Source: Gammaproteobacteria bacterium (GTDB lineage: Bacteria > Pseudomonadota > Gammaproteobacteria > UBA6429). From it: DNA of 6,074 nt. Below, in pieces: positions 1 to 5,868 of the stretch. The first letter of the stretch is position 1. Each line of letters starts with the position of its first letter. Location: the NCBI GenBank assembly GCA_003232015.1, contig QIKU01000183.1, positions 1 to 6,074 of the forward strand, written 5' to 3'. The translations under genes and the position numbers were made by a program. The notes beneath the pieces were generated by a model. That model searched no databases. It saw only the letters and a program-made list of their open reading frames with translations, and was not told the origin of the DNA.

Positions 1-30
1 ATATGAATTCAGGTGAAAAGAATTTGCAAC

Positions 31-34
31 AGGA
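31..34 (+). promoter_or_regulatory. Ribosome binding site of arsC (sets the start at 42)
   Basis: AGGA lies seven bases before the ATG at 42. The in-frame ATG at 3 has almost no visible upstream sequence and would add 13 residues ahead of the family's usual N-terminus, so this site favours the start at 42. Confidence 0.6.
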
Positions 35-41
35 AAACACC

Positions 42-389
42 ATGGCCGCTAAAATCTACTACAATCCACAGTGCTCAAAATGCCGAGAAACACTTAAAAT
101 TTTAGAAGACAAAGGTATCGATACCGAGATAACAGAGTACCTCATAACACCACCGGATGCCGAAACCTTAAAAACAATTCTAGCTACATTAAACTTGGAA
201 CCACGCCAGTTAATGCGCAAACATGAAAGTGAATATAAAGACAATAATTTAGATAACCCCGAACTCAGTGATGAACAGCTTATCCAGGCAATGATTGATT
301 TCCCTAAAATAATGGAACGCCCTATTGTGATTAACAATGGCAAAATCGCCATCGGTCGTCCACCCATTAATGTGCTGGATATTATTTAA
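42..389 (+). CDS. arsC: ArsC/YfgD-family arsenate reductase-like thiol oxidoreductase
   Basis: A 115-residue protein, the full length of the glutaredoxin-coupled ArsC family (thioredoxin fold, cytoplasmic). Classical members reduce arsenate to arsenite through a cysteine near residue 12 and three arginines. Here NPQCSKCRETL (8-18) carries the presumed catalytic Cys11, and Arg59 (LMRK), Arg93 (ERPIV) and Arg106 (GRPP) match the three phosphate/arsenate-binding arginines of E. coli ArsC. The GKIAIGRPP ending and the nearby hda resemble E. coli YfgD, whose physiological substrate is not established, so a general thiol-redox role is as likely as arsenic detoxification. No arsR, arsB or acr3 is visible. 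Cys14 forms a CxxC with Cys11, where many relatives have serine. The start is chosen by the AGGA site at 31. The gene ends two bases before wrbA, so the two are co-transcribed. The family call is firm and the substrate is uncertain. Confidence 0.9.
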   Translation: MAAKIYYNPQCSKCRETLKILEDKGIDTEITEYLITPPDAETLKTILATLNLEPRQLMRKHESEYKDNNLDNPELSDEQLIQAMIDFPKIMERPIVINNGKIAIGRPPINVLDII

Positions 390-391
390 AA

Positions 392-1012
392 ATGACGACA
401 AACAGCCCCCCTGAAATCTTAATTCTGTTTGACTCTAAGCATGGCGCAACCGCTGAACTTGCCAGTTTGATTAGTCGTGGCGTTGAAAGCATTAACGGTA
501 TGCAAACACGCATTCGAACCGTTGCACCTGTATCAACCGTGATTGAAGTAAGTCAGGATGAGATTCCAGAGCAAGGCCCTTTATACGCCACACTGGAAGA
601 CTTGAAAGAATGTGCTGGTGTCATTATTGGCAGCCCATCTTACTTTGGCAACATGAGCGCGTCGCTCAAATATTTTATTGATAGCACCACCCCCATCTGG
701 CTCTCCGGCACACTTATTAATAATCCCGCAGCGGTATTTACATCCAGCTCCAGTTACCATGGTGGCCAGGAATCGGTGTTACTTAGTATGATGCAACCGT
801 TACTCCATCACGGTATGTTACTGGTGGGTATTCCTTATTCCGAAACTGAACTTAACACCACCACCACTGGCGGCACACCTTATGGAGCCAGCCATATTAC
901 CGGTTTGAATCACGACCTGCCTTTTAGTGACGATGAAAAAATACTGGCCAAAGCACTGGGTAAACGTGTTGCTGAAGTGGCACTCGCACAACTTAACGCC
1001 AAACTTATTTAA
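392..1012 (+). CDS. wrbA: WrbA-type flavodoxin-like NAD(P)H:quinone oxidoreductase
   Basis: A 206-residue flavodoxin-fold protein of the WrbA family. These FMN enzymes are cytoplasmic, usually tetrameric, and reduce quinones by two electrons with NAD(P)H, protecting against redox cycling. Visible signatures are the FMN phosphate loop SKHGAT (15-20) after the first strand EILILFD, the flavin motif GSPSYFGNMS (80-89), SYHGGQE (121-127), LLHHGM (137-142) and GGTPYGAS (160-167). The LSMMQPLLHHGM and GIPYSE stretches resemble the Pseudomonas PA0949 subfamily more than E. coli WrbA. One oddity is that the usual TRFGNM motif reads SYFGNM, replacing the arginine with tyrosine. The ATG is two bases past the arsC stop and has no obvious Shine-Dalgarno, suggesting translational coupling. 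DUF2069 follows after 14 bases. Confidence 0.92.
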   Translation: MTTNSPPEILILFDSKHGATAELASLISRGVESINGMQTRIRTVAPVSTVIEVSQDEIPEQGPLYATLEDLKECAGVIIGSPSYFGNMSASLKYFIDSTTPIWLSGTLINNPAAVFTSSSSYHGGQESVLLSMMQPLLHHGMLLVGIPYSETELNTTTTGGTPYGASHITGLNHDLPFSDDEKILAKALGKRVAEVALAQLNAKLI

Positions 1013-1026
1013 ATTTAAAATACACT

Positions 1027-1419
1027 ATGACAAATATGAAAACAAAAGCTGACTTTTACTACTTTATGACCTTAACCGGATATTTCGGTTTATTAATACT
1101 ACTTGCAAGCTGGATTATATATTTTCACCCACCCACAAATTCACCGGTCTCTTTAACTCTGTTATTTGCCTTAACACCTTTATTAATTGCACTGCGAGGT
1201 TTGCTTCACGGTAAACGCTATACCTATGCCTGGAGCAGTATGCTAATACTTTTTTATTTTATGCACGGTGTGGTTGAAGCATGGGCTAATGAAAATCAAA
1301 CCGTAAAAGTACTCGCCATGCTCGAAGTTGCTTTTAGCGTAGTATTTTTTATTGGCTCGATACTGTATGTAAAATATAAGTCGAGAGAATTGGGACAAAA
1401 ACTGGAACCGGAAGACTAG
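1027..1419 (+). CDS. DUF2069 family inner-membrane protein
   Basis: A 130-residue hydrophobic protein with four likely transmembrane helices at about 15-33, 41-58, 68-86 and 96-115. The conserved DUF2069 core is clear: PLLIALRGLLHGKRYTYAW (51-69), followed by FYFMHGVVEAWA (76-87). The C-terminal tail (residues 116-130) is charged and presumably cytoplasmic. The biochemical function of the family is unknown. Members commonly sit beside wrbA, arsC and hda in gammaproteobacteria, as here. The ATG at 1027 is used; an in-frame ATG at 1036 is possible, and neither has a strong ribosome site. It is the last gene of the rightward arsC-wrbA operon. Confidence 0.85.
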   Translation: MTNMKTKADFYYFMTLTGYFGLLILLASWIIYFHPPTNSPVSLTLLFALTPLLIALRGLLHGKRYTYAWSSMLILFYFMHGVVEAWANENQTVKVLAMLEVAFSVVFFIGSILYVKYKSRELGQKLEPED

Positions 1420-1441
1420 GGTCTGTTGTTCTTTCAGACCC
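1419..1441. terminator. Hairpin between convergent genes, possible bidirectional terminator
   Basis: GGGTCTG (1419-1425) pairs perfectly with CAGACCC (1435-1441) across a nine-base loop. It overlaps the last base of the DUF2069 stop codon and lies 18 bases past the end of the convergent GFA gene. Position suits a shared terminator, but there is no real U-run on either side, so intrinsic termination is uncertain. Confidence 0.4.
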
Positions 1442-1459
1442 AATTAAATACCCGCAAGG

Positions 1460-1879
1460 TTAAATTTCTGGCGGATATTCAGCAAACACCGGCAGTTCTT
1501 TATCGTCACACGACCACTCAACTCTTGAATCCCAGAAGATTCTTCCCTGTGGTTGCATTTCCGGCACCATATCCAGTGAACCTGCTGCAATAAGTACCAC
1601 TTTTAATTCAGGTACAACACGCGGCATAGGGCTGCCACACTCTTTGCAAAAACAATTATAGAAACGCTCGGCTTCCGGTACTTTGTAACGACCTAACAGT
1701 TCTTCACCACTTAGCCATTCAATTTCCGTTTCGGGTTTAACCATTATATTGGTTGCATGACCGCTACCGGTTGATTTACGGCAGCGTTCACAATGGCAGT
1801 GATAAAAGCGCATCGCATCACCCACTAACTTGTAGGCTACTTTTTTACATAAACAACTTCCGGTGAATGTTTCTGACAT
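1460..1879 (-). CDS. GFA (CENP-V/GFA domain) family zinc-binding protein
   Basis: A 139-residue single-domain GFA protein. The family is named after glutathione-dependent formaldehyde-activating enzyme, but that activity is disputed and most members have no known substrate. The zinc ligands are all recognisable: Cys9 and Cys11 in GSCLCKKVAY, Cys28, Cys30 and Cys33 in HCHCERCRKSTGS, and Cys78 and Cys81 in FCKECGSP. Cys76 is extra. The start has an excellent ribosome site, AAGGAG at 1886-1891, six bases ahead of the ATG. It is transcribed towards the arsC operon and separated from hda by a repeat-rich 159-bp spacer, so it probably has its own promoter. It looks like an accessory gene set between wrbA/DUF2069 and hda, which lie closer together in many relatives. 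No formaldehyde or glutathione gene is nearby to suggest a substrate. Confidence 0.88.
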   Translation of the reverse strand: MSETFTGSCLCKKVAYKLVGDAMRFYHCHCERCRKSTGSGHATNIMVKPETEIEWLSGEELLGRYKVPEAERFYNCFCKECGSPMPRVVPELKVVLIAAGSLDMVPEMQPQGRIFWDSRVEWSCDDKELPVFAEYPPEI

Positions 1880-1931
1880 TATAATCTCCTTATTTAGTGC
1901 ATGTCTTTTTTAGTAGCCGTTATTACTATCT

Positions 1932-1969
1932 TACGGCCACTTATGATGTCTTTTGTACGCGCACTTATG
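1932..1969. repeat. Pair of 14-bp imperfect direct repeats, 24 bp apart
   Basis: TACGGCCACTTATG (1932-1945) and TACGCGCACTTATG (1956-1969) match at 12 of 14 positions; the differences are a GC/CG swap. On the minus strand they lie about 53-90 bases upstream of the GFA start, where tandem operator sites for a regulator would be expected. No regulator is identified. Confidence 0.5.
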
Positions 1970-1970
1970 C

Positions 1971-2020
1971 CTGAGTTTGCGCCAGCAAACACGGCTACAC
2001 AAATCTGAATTTGCGCTAGC
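1971..2020. repeat. Pair of 16-bp imperfect direct repeats, 34 bp apart
   Basis: CTGAGTTTGCGCCAGC (1971-1986) and CTGAATTTGCGCTAGC (2005-2020) match at 14 of 16 positions, both differences being transitions. Each copy opens a small hairpin: GTTTGC/GCAAAC at 1975-1990 and TTTGCG/CGCAAA at 2010-2029. The pair lies just past the end of hda and upstream of the GFA gene. It may be a degenerate duplicated element or paired transcript-end structures. Confidence 0.55.
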
Positions 2021-2029
2021 CTACGCAAA
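2010..2029 (-). terminator. Hairpin just downstream of hda, weak terminator candidate
   Basis: TTTGCG (2010-2015) pairs with CGCAAA (2024-2029) across eight bases, starting ten bases past the hda stop on the minus strand. The strand continues TTCAGATTT, which is only moderately T-rich. The position suits the end of the four-gene operon, but the stem is short and the call is tentative. Confidence 0.3.
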
Positions 2030-2038
2030 CAACCTAAA

Positions 2039-2716
2039 CTACAACAATTCCCGCACAAAAGGCACAGTCAACTTTCGCTTTGCAATCAATGATGCATTGT
2101 CGAGTTTGTCGAGCAACTCAAACAAGCTTTGCATATCACGCGAGGCATGGTTTAACAAATAATCAACGACGTTGTCGTCCAGTTCAAGCCCCCGGTTTTT
2201 TGCCCGCTGCTGCAGGGCTATTTTCTTTTCATCATCCTTCAATGCTTTTAAATGATAAACCGGCCCCCAGCACATTCGAGATGCCAAATCCGCAAGTTTA
2301 AAGTCCAAGCCAGTGGGTGACTTTTCTGCCGCAACCACTAAACGCGTGTCGGCGTCACGCAGCCGGTTGTATAAATTAAATAAGGCTTCTTCCCATATTG
2401 GGTTACCAGCAGCAAATTCAATGTTGTCCAGACAAACTAAATCCATTGATTCAAGATTCTCAAATACATCGGGCGATAACGCCATATTATCCATTGGCAA
2501 ATAAACAATTTTCATGCTCATTTTTGAATATGCATAACAGAGCGACTGTAATAAATGTGTTTTACCACAACCACTGCCCCCCCATAAAAACACATACTGC
2601 TCCATTGTGTTCTTTATCGAATACACGGCCGTTGCATTTTGGCCAACAACATAATTATCAAAGCGGGCATTGTCCATTAGCTGAATGCTTAATGGCATTT
2701 GTTGTGGTGCATTCAT
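2039..2716 (-). CDS. hda: Hda, DnaA regulatory inactivator (AAA+)
   Basis: A 225-residue DnaA-like AAA+ protein without the DNA-binding domain, as in Hda. With ADP and the DNA-loaded sliding clamp, Hda stimulates hydrolysis of DnaA-bound ATP (RIDA) and so limits replication initiation to once per cycle. The N-terminal QQMPLSI (5-11) fits the clamp-binding motif position (QLSLPL in E. coli). Walker A is GGSGCGKT (46-53), Walker B is LVCLDN (93-98), box VII is DLASRMCWG (143-151) with the presumed arginine finger Arg147, and the sensor II region is SRDMQSLF (192-199) with Arg193. The C-terminus RKLTVPFVRELL is typical. It is the last gene of the leftward operon, 36 bases after perM. No strong ribosome site is visible, but starting later would delete the clamp motif, so this start is kept. 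Confidence 0.95.
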   Translation of the reverse strand: MNAPQQMPLSIQLMDNARFDNYVVGQNATAVYSIKNTMEQYVFLWGGSGCGKTHLLQSLCYAYSKMSMKIVYLPMDNMALSPDVFENLESMDLVCLDNIEFAAGNPIWEEALFNLYNRLRDADTRLVVAAEKSPTGLDFKLADLASRMCWGPVYHLKALKDDEKKIALQQRAKNRGLELDDNVVDYLLNHASRDMQSLFELLDKLDNASLIAKRKLTVPFVRELL

Positions 2717-2752
2717 TTAGTTACAACCGTTTAAAAAAGAAAGACAATAATA

Positions 2753-3820
2753 TCAGGCATTATACAATGTACTTTCTTTATATTCCCGATGCATATGCCG
2801 AATAATTACCGCCAGAACAGCCGCGACCGGTAAAGCGCATAAAATCCCGAAGAAGCCGAATAGCTGCCCACCAGCCAATACGGCAAAAATAACCGCGACC
2901 GGATGTAAACCAATTTTATCGCCGACCAGAACAGGCGTAAGCACCATACCTTCCAGCGCCTGACCAACACCAAAAACAATAAAGACATAGAATATATAGC
3001 TCGCATCGCCGAATTGCATTAACGCAGCAATGGTTGCCGCAACAATGCCGATAATAAAACCCAAATAGGGGACAAAACTGACAACACCAGCCAGTAAACC
3101 AATTAAAATAGCTAAATCCAGACCAATAATACTCAAGCCAACGCAATACACAATGGTTAAAGCCAGCATCACTAACAACTGGCCACGGAAAAATGCGCCC
3201 AGAACTTCATCTGATTGTTTAGCCAAAGACGAGATGAGTTTTTCTTTTTTACGCGGCAGTAGCTGTCGGATATGTTCAATTAATTTATCCCAGTCTCTTA
3301 GCAAATAAAAAGAAACAATAAACACCAACACTAAATTAGCCACTCCGGTAAATAAAGCAAACCCCGAACGGGTAATTGATGAAACCACCTGCGCCATAAT
3401 ACCGCCAGCAGACTGCCAGTTCGATTTTAATGATTCCTGTAATGTTGTTAAATCCAGTTCAATTTTTGCTACGCCCAGTTTTTCATTGACCACGGGCAAC
3501 AATGTTTTTTGTACCCATTCGGCATATTCCGGCACTTTATTAATTAAAATAATAATTTGTTTTTCAACTAACGGAATAAATAGCAATAAAGCCAGCAATG
3601 CAATAAGAGTAAGGCTAACAAATACGGTGGTAACAGCCAGGCTACGGGGGAATTTTTTTAACTCCAGCCAGTCAACTAATGGATCACCGATGTATGATAA
3701 AACAGCGGCAATAACAAAAGGTGTGAGTACCGGCGCTAGCAAATAAACCAAACCCGCCAATAAAATAATACCCGTTAGGAGAAACCACTTTGAGCTTTCT
3801 GTTATTGATTCTTTTGGCAT
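2753..3820 (-). CDS. perM: PerM/AI-2E family polytopic membrane protein
   Basis: A 355-residue inner-membrane protein of the AI-2E transporter (PerM/TqsA/YdiK) family. Hydrophobic segments lie near 12-29, 31-46, 61-84, 155-175, 211-233, 236-268, 274-292 and 306-342, with an amphipathic stretch at about 85-150. Conserved family sequence includes FYLLRDWDKL (171-180), FRGQLL (211-216), VSFVPYLGFIIG (247-258) and the long GQALEGMVLTPVLVGDKIGL region (286-305). Some relatives export autoinducer-2 or act in sodium/proton exchange, but substrates of most are unproven and the sequence does not show which applies. No luxS is in the window. It lies 40 bases after the phosphatidyltransferase gene and 36 before hda, in one operon. 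The start is preceded only by a weak AGAGA. In E. coli perM also lies a few genes from hda. Confidence 0.9.
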   Translation of the reverse strand: MPKESITESSKWFLLTGIILLAGLVYLLAPVLTPFVIAAVLSYIGDPLVDWLELKKFPRSLAVTTVFVSLTLIALLALLLFIPLVEKQIIILINKVPEYAEWVQKTLLPVVNEKLGVAKIELDLTTLQESLKSNWQSAGGIMAQVVSSITRSGFALFTGVANLVLVFIVSFYLLRDWDKLIEHIRQLLPRKKEKLISSLAKQSDEVLGAFFRGQLLVMLALTIVYCVGLSIIGLDLAILIGLLAGVVSFVPYLGFIIGIVAATIAALMQFGDASYIFYVFIVFGVGQALEGMVLTPVLVGDKIGLHPVAVIFAVLAGGQLFGFFGILCALPVAAVLAVIIRHMHREYKESTLYNA

Positions 3821-3860
3821 TGCTTTTATCTCTATATTTTACTTATCTTTCATTCATTTA

Positions 3861-4418
3861 TTATATTTTTTTTGCCGCATAAATAGCGCGGTTACCCCAG
3901 GCAAAAATATACACAATGCCACTAGCAAGCGTTGTAAACAAAACAACCCAGATAAGCATTGTTATAACCCCCTCATCAATCGGCAACCATGCCAGTGAAA
4001 CCAGCATGACAGCTATTAATACTATCTGCATTAACGTATTCAGCTTGCTGATGTATGTTGGCCTAATCACAATCGTACCAAAGAAAAACCGATATAACAG
4101 GCCTCCTGCTACAATAATTATGTCACGCAGGATAACGCTTAACACTAACCACATGGGTAACAACTCCAGCCAGGCAAAGCTGATGTAACTGGAAACAAGT
4201 AGTAACTTGTCTGCCAATGGGTCAAGTATTTCACCTAAAGCAGATTCCCAGCCAAAATGTTTAGCCAGCCACCCATCCAGACTATCGGTGATGCCCGCTA
4301 TCACAAATAATACCAATGCCGGCATATAATTGTGTTGCAACAGGTAATACACAACAGGGGGCACCAGTGCAATACGTAATAAACTTAATAAATTCGGAAG
4401 ATTACGCAAACTAAACAT
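3861..4418 (-). CDS. CDP-alcohol phosphatidyltransferase family protein (PgsA-like paralog)
   Basis: A 185-residue membrane enzyme of the CDP-alcohol phosphotransferase family, which moves a phosphatidyl group from CDP-diacylglycerol to an alcohol acceptor; PgsA makes phosphatidylglycerol phosphate. The metal-binding signature is complete in its acidic residues: Asp45, Asp48, Gly49, Ala52, Gly62, Asp66 and Asp70, with correct spacing. The arginine that usually follows Ala52 is Lys53. Other features are RDIIIVAGG (98-106) and TYISKLNTLMQ (121-131), and about six hydrophobic segments. Housekeeping pgsA usually lies near uvrC. The SKLNT motif and linkage to hda/perM fit a separate paralog, so pgsA is not assigned. 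The ATG is two bases past the DUF2066 stop without a clear ribosome site, indicating coupled translation. The family is firm and the acceptor alcohol unknown. Confidence 0.85.
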   Translation of the reverse strand: MFSLRNLPNLLSLLRIALVPPVVYYLLQHNYMPALVLFVIAGITDSLDGWLAKHFGWESALGEILDPLADKLLLVSSYISFAWLELLPMWLVLSVILRDIIIVAGGLLYRFFFGTIVIRPTYISKLNTLMQIVLIAVMLVSLAWLPIDEGVITMLIWVVLFTTLASGIVYIFAWGNRAIYAAKKI

Positions 4419-4420
4419 GG

Positions 4421-5707
4421 CTATTGCAACAACCGATAAATTAAATCAGGTACCCGTTCTTTAGGCTGCGCCTTTACGAGACCATGTTCACCCGCCACCA
4501 TCGCAACCACAGGCGTATTTTCAGCCTGTTTTGGAATCGTATTGGGCTCAGCCACTAACTGGCTTCCTAATGCAATGGCCTGCATCACACCTACCCGGCT
4601 TCCCTGCGTTGTTAAATCAAAAAGTACACTGCTTTTGTCTACCTGAATAGTTTGTACTTTCTTCACCGCACTGATCGACGATAAATACTTCACGGTCTGG
4701 GAATAGTCTGCCAGACCATTCACCTCTTTTATTTTAACCAGAACGTGCTGAACACCCTTGTCGGTTTTTACATCGGCAAAAGCTAAAGAGAGGTTCTGCG
4801 CAGCATGACTTAAACCCTGTTTAACCACTTTTTGTAAATATACTGCTTGTTCCTGCCAGTCTACTCGGCGCCCATTCACATAAAGGTGCCACTGTGTATT
4901 CCAGGCACGGTTCGCCTGATAGAGCTTGCCAACTAAAATCGCTTCAGCCTGATAGCGTCGGGATGCTTCCATTACACGGTCTTCAAAATTACCCCAGACA
5001 TCGCTGGTTGTAATGTTGGCACGATCCGCTAAATCCATTAATGGAAATCGAACCGGTAAACCATAAAGCCGCGCATGTTTTTCAATGCTTTCGCGTGTGG
5101 TACTTTTTATACTGTTTGAAAGCAGGTAACGTTTACCCCGGCTTTCAACCACCATCCAGACTAAAATAGATGGCCTTGTACTTCCCCAAACCGGTAAATT
5201 CGCGTCATGTAATAATTTATTAATTTTCTTTTTATTAAAACGTATCCATAAAACCTGTTGTGATTTTTTCAAATTTTTTGTTTTTTCCGCAACAACAGGC
5301 TTAATACCCCAGTCAATATGCGGCCGGCCGGTGGTTTTTTGATAGCGAAACTGCTTTACGTAAGAAGTAGCATGGTTAAGTGCCTTGGCAATTTCCACCG
5401 TTTTCCCAACCAATACAAGCTCCGGCTGCTGCTGATTTGGTGTTTTTTTCAGTGGCAAGGCATCGGTTTCAATCAGTGGTGGTAAAGCTAACACAACATC
5501 CTGCTGCCCAGATACGCGTACTAATACTTCAGCAAAAGCCTGCTGTATTGCCAGCTGCCTGTCCGCACGGTTCTGGCTCAGCACAGGAATTTCAGCTTCA
5601 TATAAGTCAGTAATTTTTGCTGCTAACGCGCCCTGACTTATAAAAAGGCCGCCAAAACCTATTGCCCCAACCAATACCCTAATCCATACTCGAGCCAAAC
5701 AATTCAT
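4421..5707 (-). CDS. DUF2066 family exported protein
   Basis: A 428-residue protein from the chosen ATG, first gene of the leftward operon. Residues 1-29 form a classical signal peptide: arginines at 5 and 10, a hydrophobic core, and ALA before the cut at Ala30. The mature N-terminus DLYEAEIPV (34-42) with AIQQAFAEVLVRVSG (53-67) is typical of DUF2066. Further blocks are LPVWGSTRPSILVW (171-184), a DVWGNFEDRVMEASRRYQAEAILVG stretch (236-260), and a C-terminal alternating strand/helix region at about 320-386. There is no lipobox or later membrane helix, so it is probably periplasmic. Function is unknown. In-frame ATGs at 5722 and 5734 would lengthen the signal peptide. A start at 5887 is rejected because it would overlap the divergent purM start. 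A -10-like element directly abuts the 5734 ATG, which favours 5722 or 5707. The stop lies two bases before the phosphatidyltransferase start. Confidence 0.8.
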   Translation of the reverse strand: MNCLARVWIRVLVGAIGFGGLFISQGALAAKITDLYEAEIPVLSQNRADRQLAIQQAFAEVLVRVSGQQDVVLALPPLIETDALPLKKTPNQQQPELVLVGKTVEIAKALNHATSYVKQFRYQKTTGRPHIDWGIKPVVAEKTKNLKKSQQVLWIRFNKKKINKLLHDANLPVWGSTRPSILVWMVVESRGKRYLLSNSIKSTTRESIEKHARLYGLPVRFPLMDLADRANITTSDVWGNFEDRVMEASRRYQAEAILVGKLYQANRAWNTQWHLYVNGRRVDWQEQAVYLQKVVKQGLSHAAQNLSLAFADVKTDKGVQHVLVKIKEVNGLADYSQTVKYLSSISAVKKVQTIQVDKSSVLFDLTTQGSRVGVMQAIALGSQLVAEPNTIPKQAENTPVVAMVAGEHGLVKAQPKERVPDLIYRLLQ

Positions 5708-5734
5708 ACGTCGCAATCTCATCCTGTTATTCAT

Positions 5735-5763
5735 ATTAAATAGTGTATCCAGTCTTATGCCAA
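5735..5763 (-). promoter_or_regulatory. Candidate sigma-70 promoter for the DUF2066-hda operon
   Basis: On the minus strand, TTGGCA (5758-5763) and TTTAAT (5735-5740) are separated by 17 bases. Each box matches the consensus at five of six positions. The transcript would begin at about 5725-5730, just before the preferred DUF2066 start. This is pattern matching only. Confidence 0.45.
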
Positions 5764-5780
5764 ATTGGTACAATTCGTTA

Positions 5781-5789
5781 TTATGCACT
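5781..5789 (+). promoter_or_regulatory. DnaA-box-like 9-mer in the divergent promoter region
   Basis: TTATGCACT matches the DnaA-box consensus TTATNCACA except at the last base. It lies about 18 bases upstream of the candidate -35 box of the operon that ends in hda. A single near-match in AT-rich DNA is weak evidence. Confidence 0.25.
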
Positions 5790-5839
5790 GAATTAAACCA
5801 TAAAAATGGTCTTTCATCGCATCTTGTTATTGTCATTAA

Positions 5840-5854
5840 GCTGGTCTGGCCAGC
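5840..5854. repeat. Short inverted repeat upstream of purM
   Basis: GCTGG (5840-5844) and CCAGC (5850-5854) flank five bases, and the nested CTGGCCAG (5846-5853) is a perfect palindrome. It ends 14 bases before the purM ribosome site, so it could be an operator or a leader hairpin. Either role is speculative. Confidence 0.3.
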
Positions 5855-5868
5855 CACCACACTAATCC

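Noticed and set aside
279..287. TTATCCAGG as a DnaA box inside arsC
   Set aside because: Two mismatches, inside a coding region and isolated.
42..1419. Arsenic resistance operon
   Set aside because: No arsR, arsB/acr3 or arsH is present; the arsC is of the YfgD type and the partners are WrbA and DUF2069.
2023..2030. ACGCAAAC, identical to one half of the PurR operator
   Set aside because: The nearby GTTTGC/GCAAAC arms are in the opposite arrangement to a PurR box, and the site is more than 3.8 kb from purM.
1953..2162. Rightward open frame starting in the repeat-rich spacer
   Set aside because: It runs into the antisense of hda, shows no family features, and has no ribosome site; repeats explain the spacer better.
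2398..2805. Rightward open frame of 135 codons opposite hda and the end of perM
   Set aside because: It is antisense to the well-supported hda, has no recognisable domain, and crosses the hda start and perM end.
2753..3820. Autoinducer-2 quorum-sensing transporter
   Set aside because: The family name reflects one member; no luxS or lsr gene is visible, so the substrate cannot be inferred.
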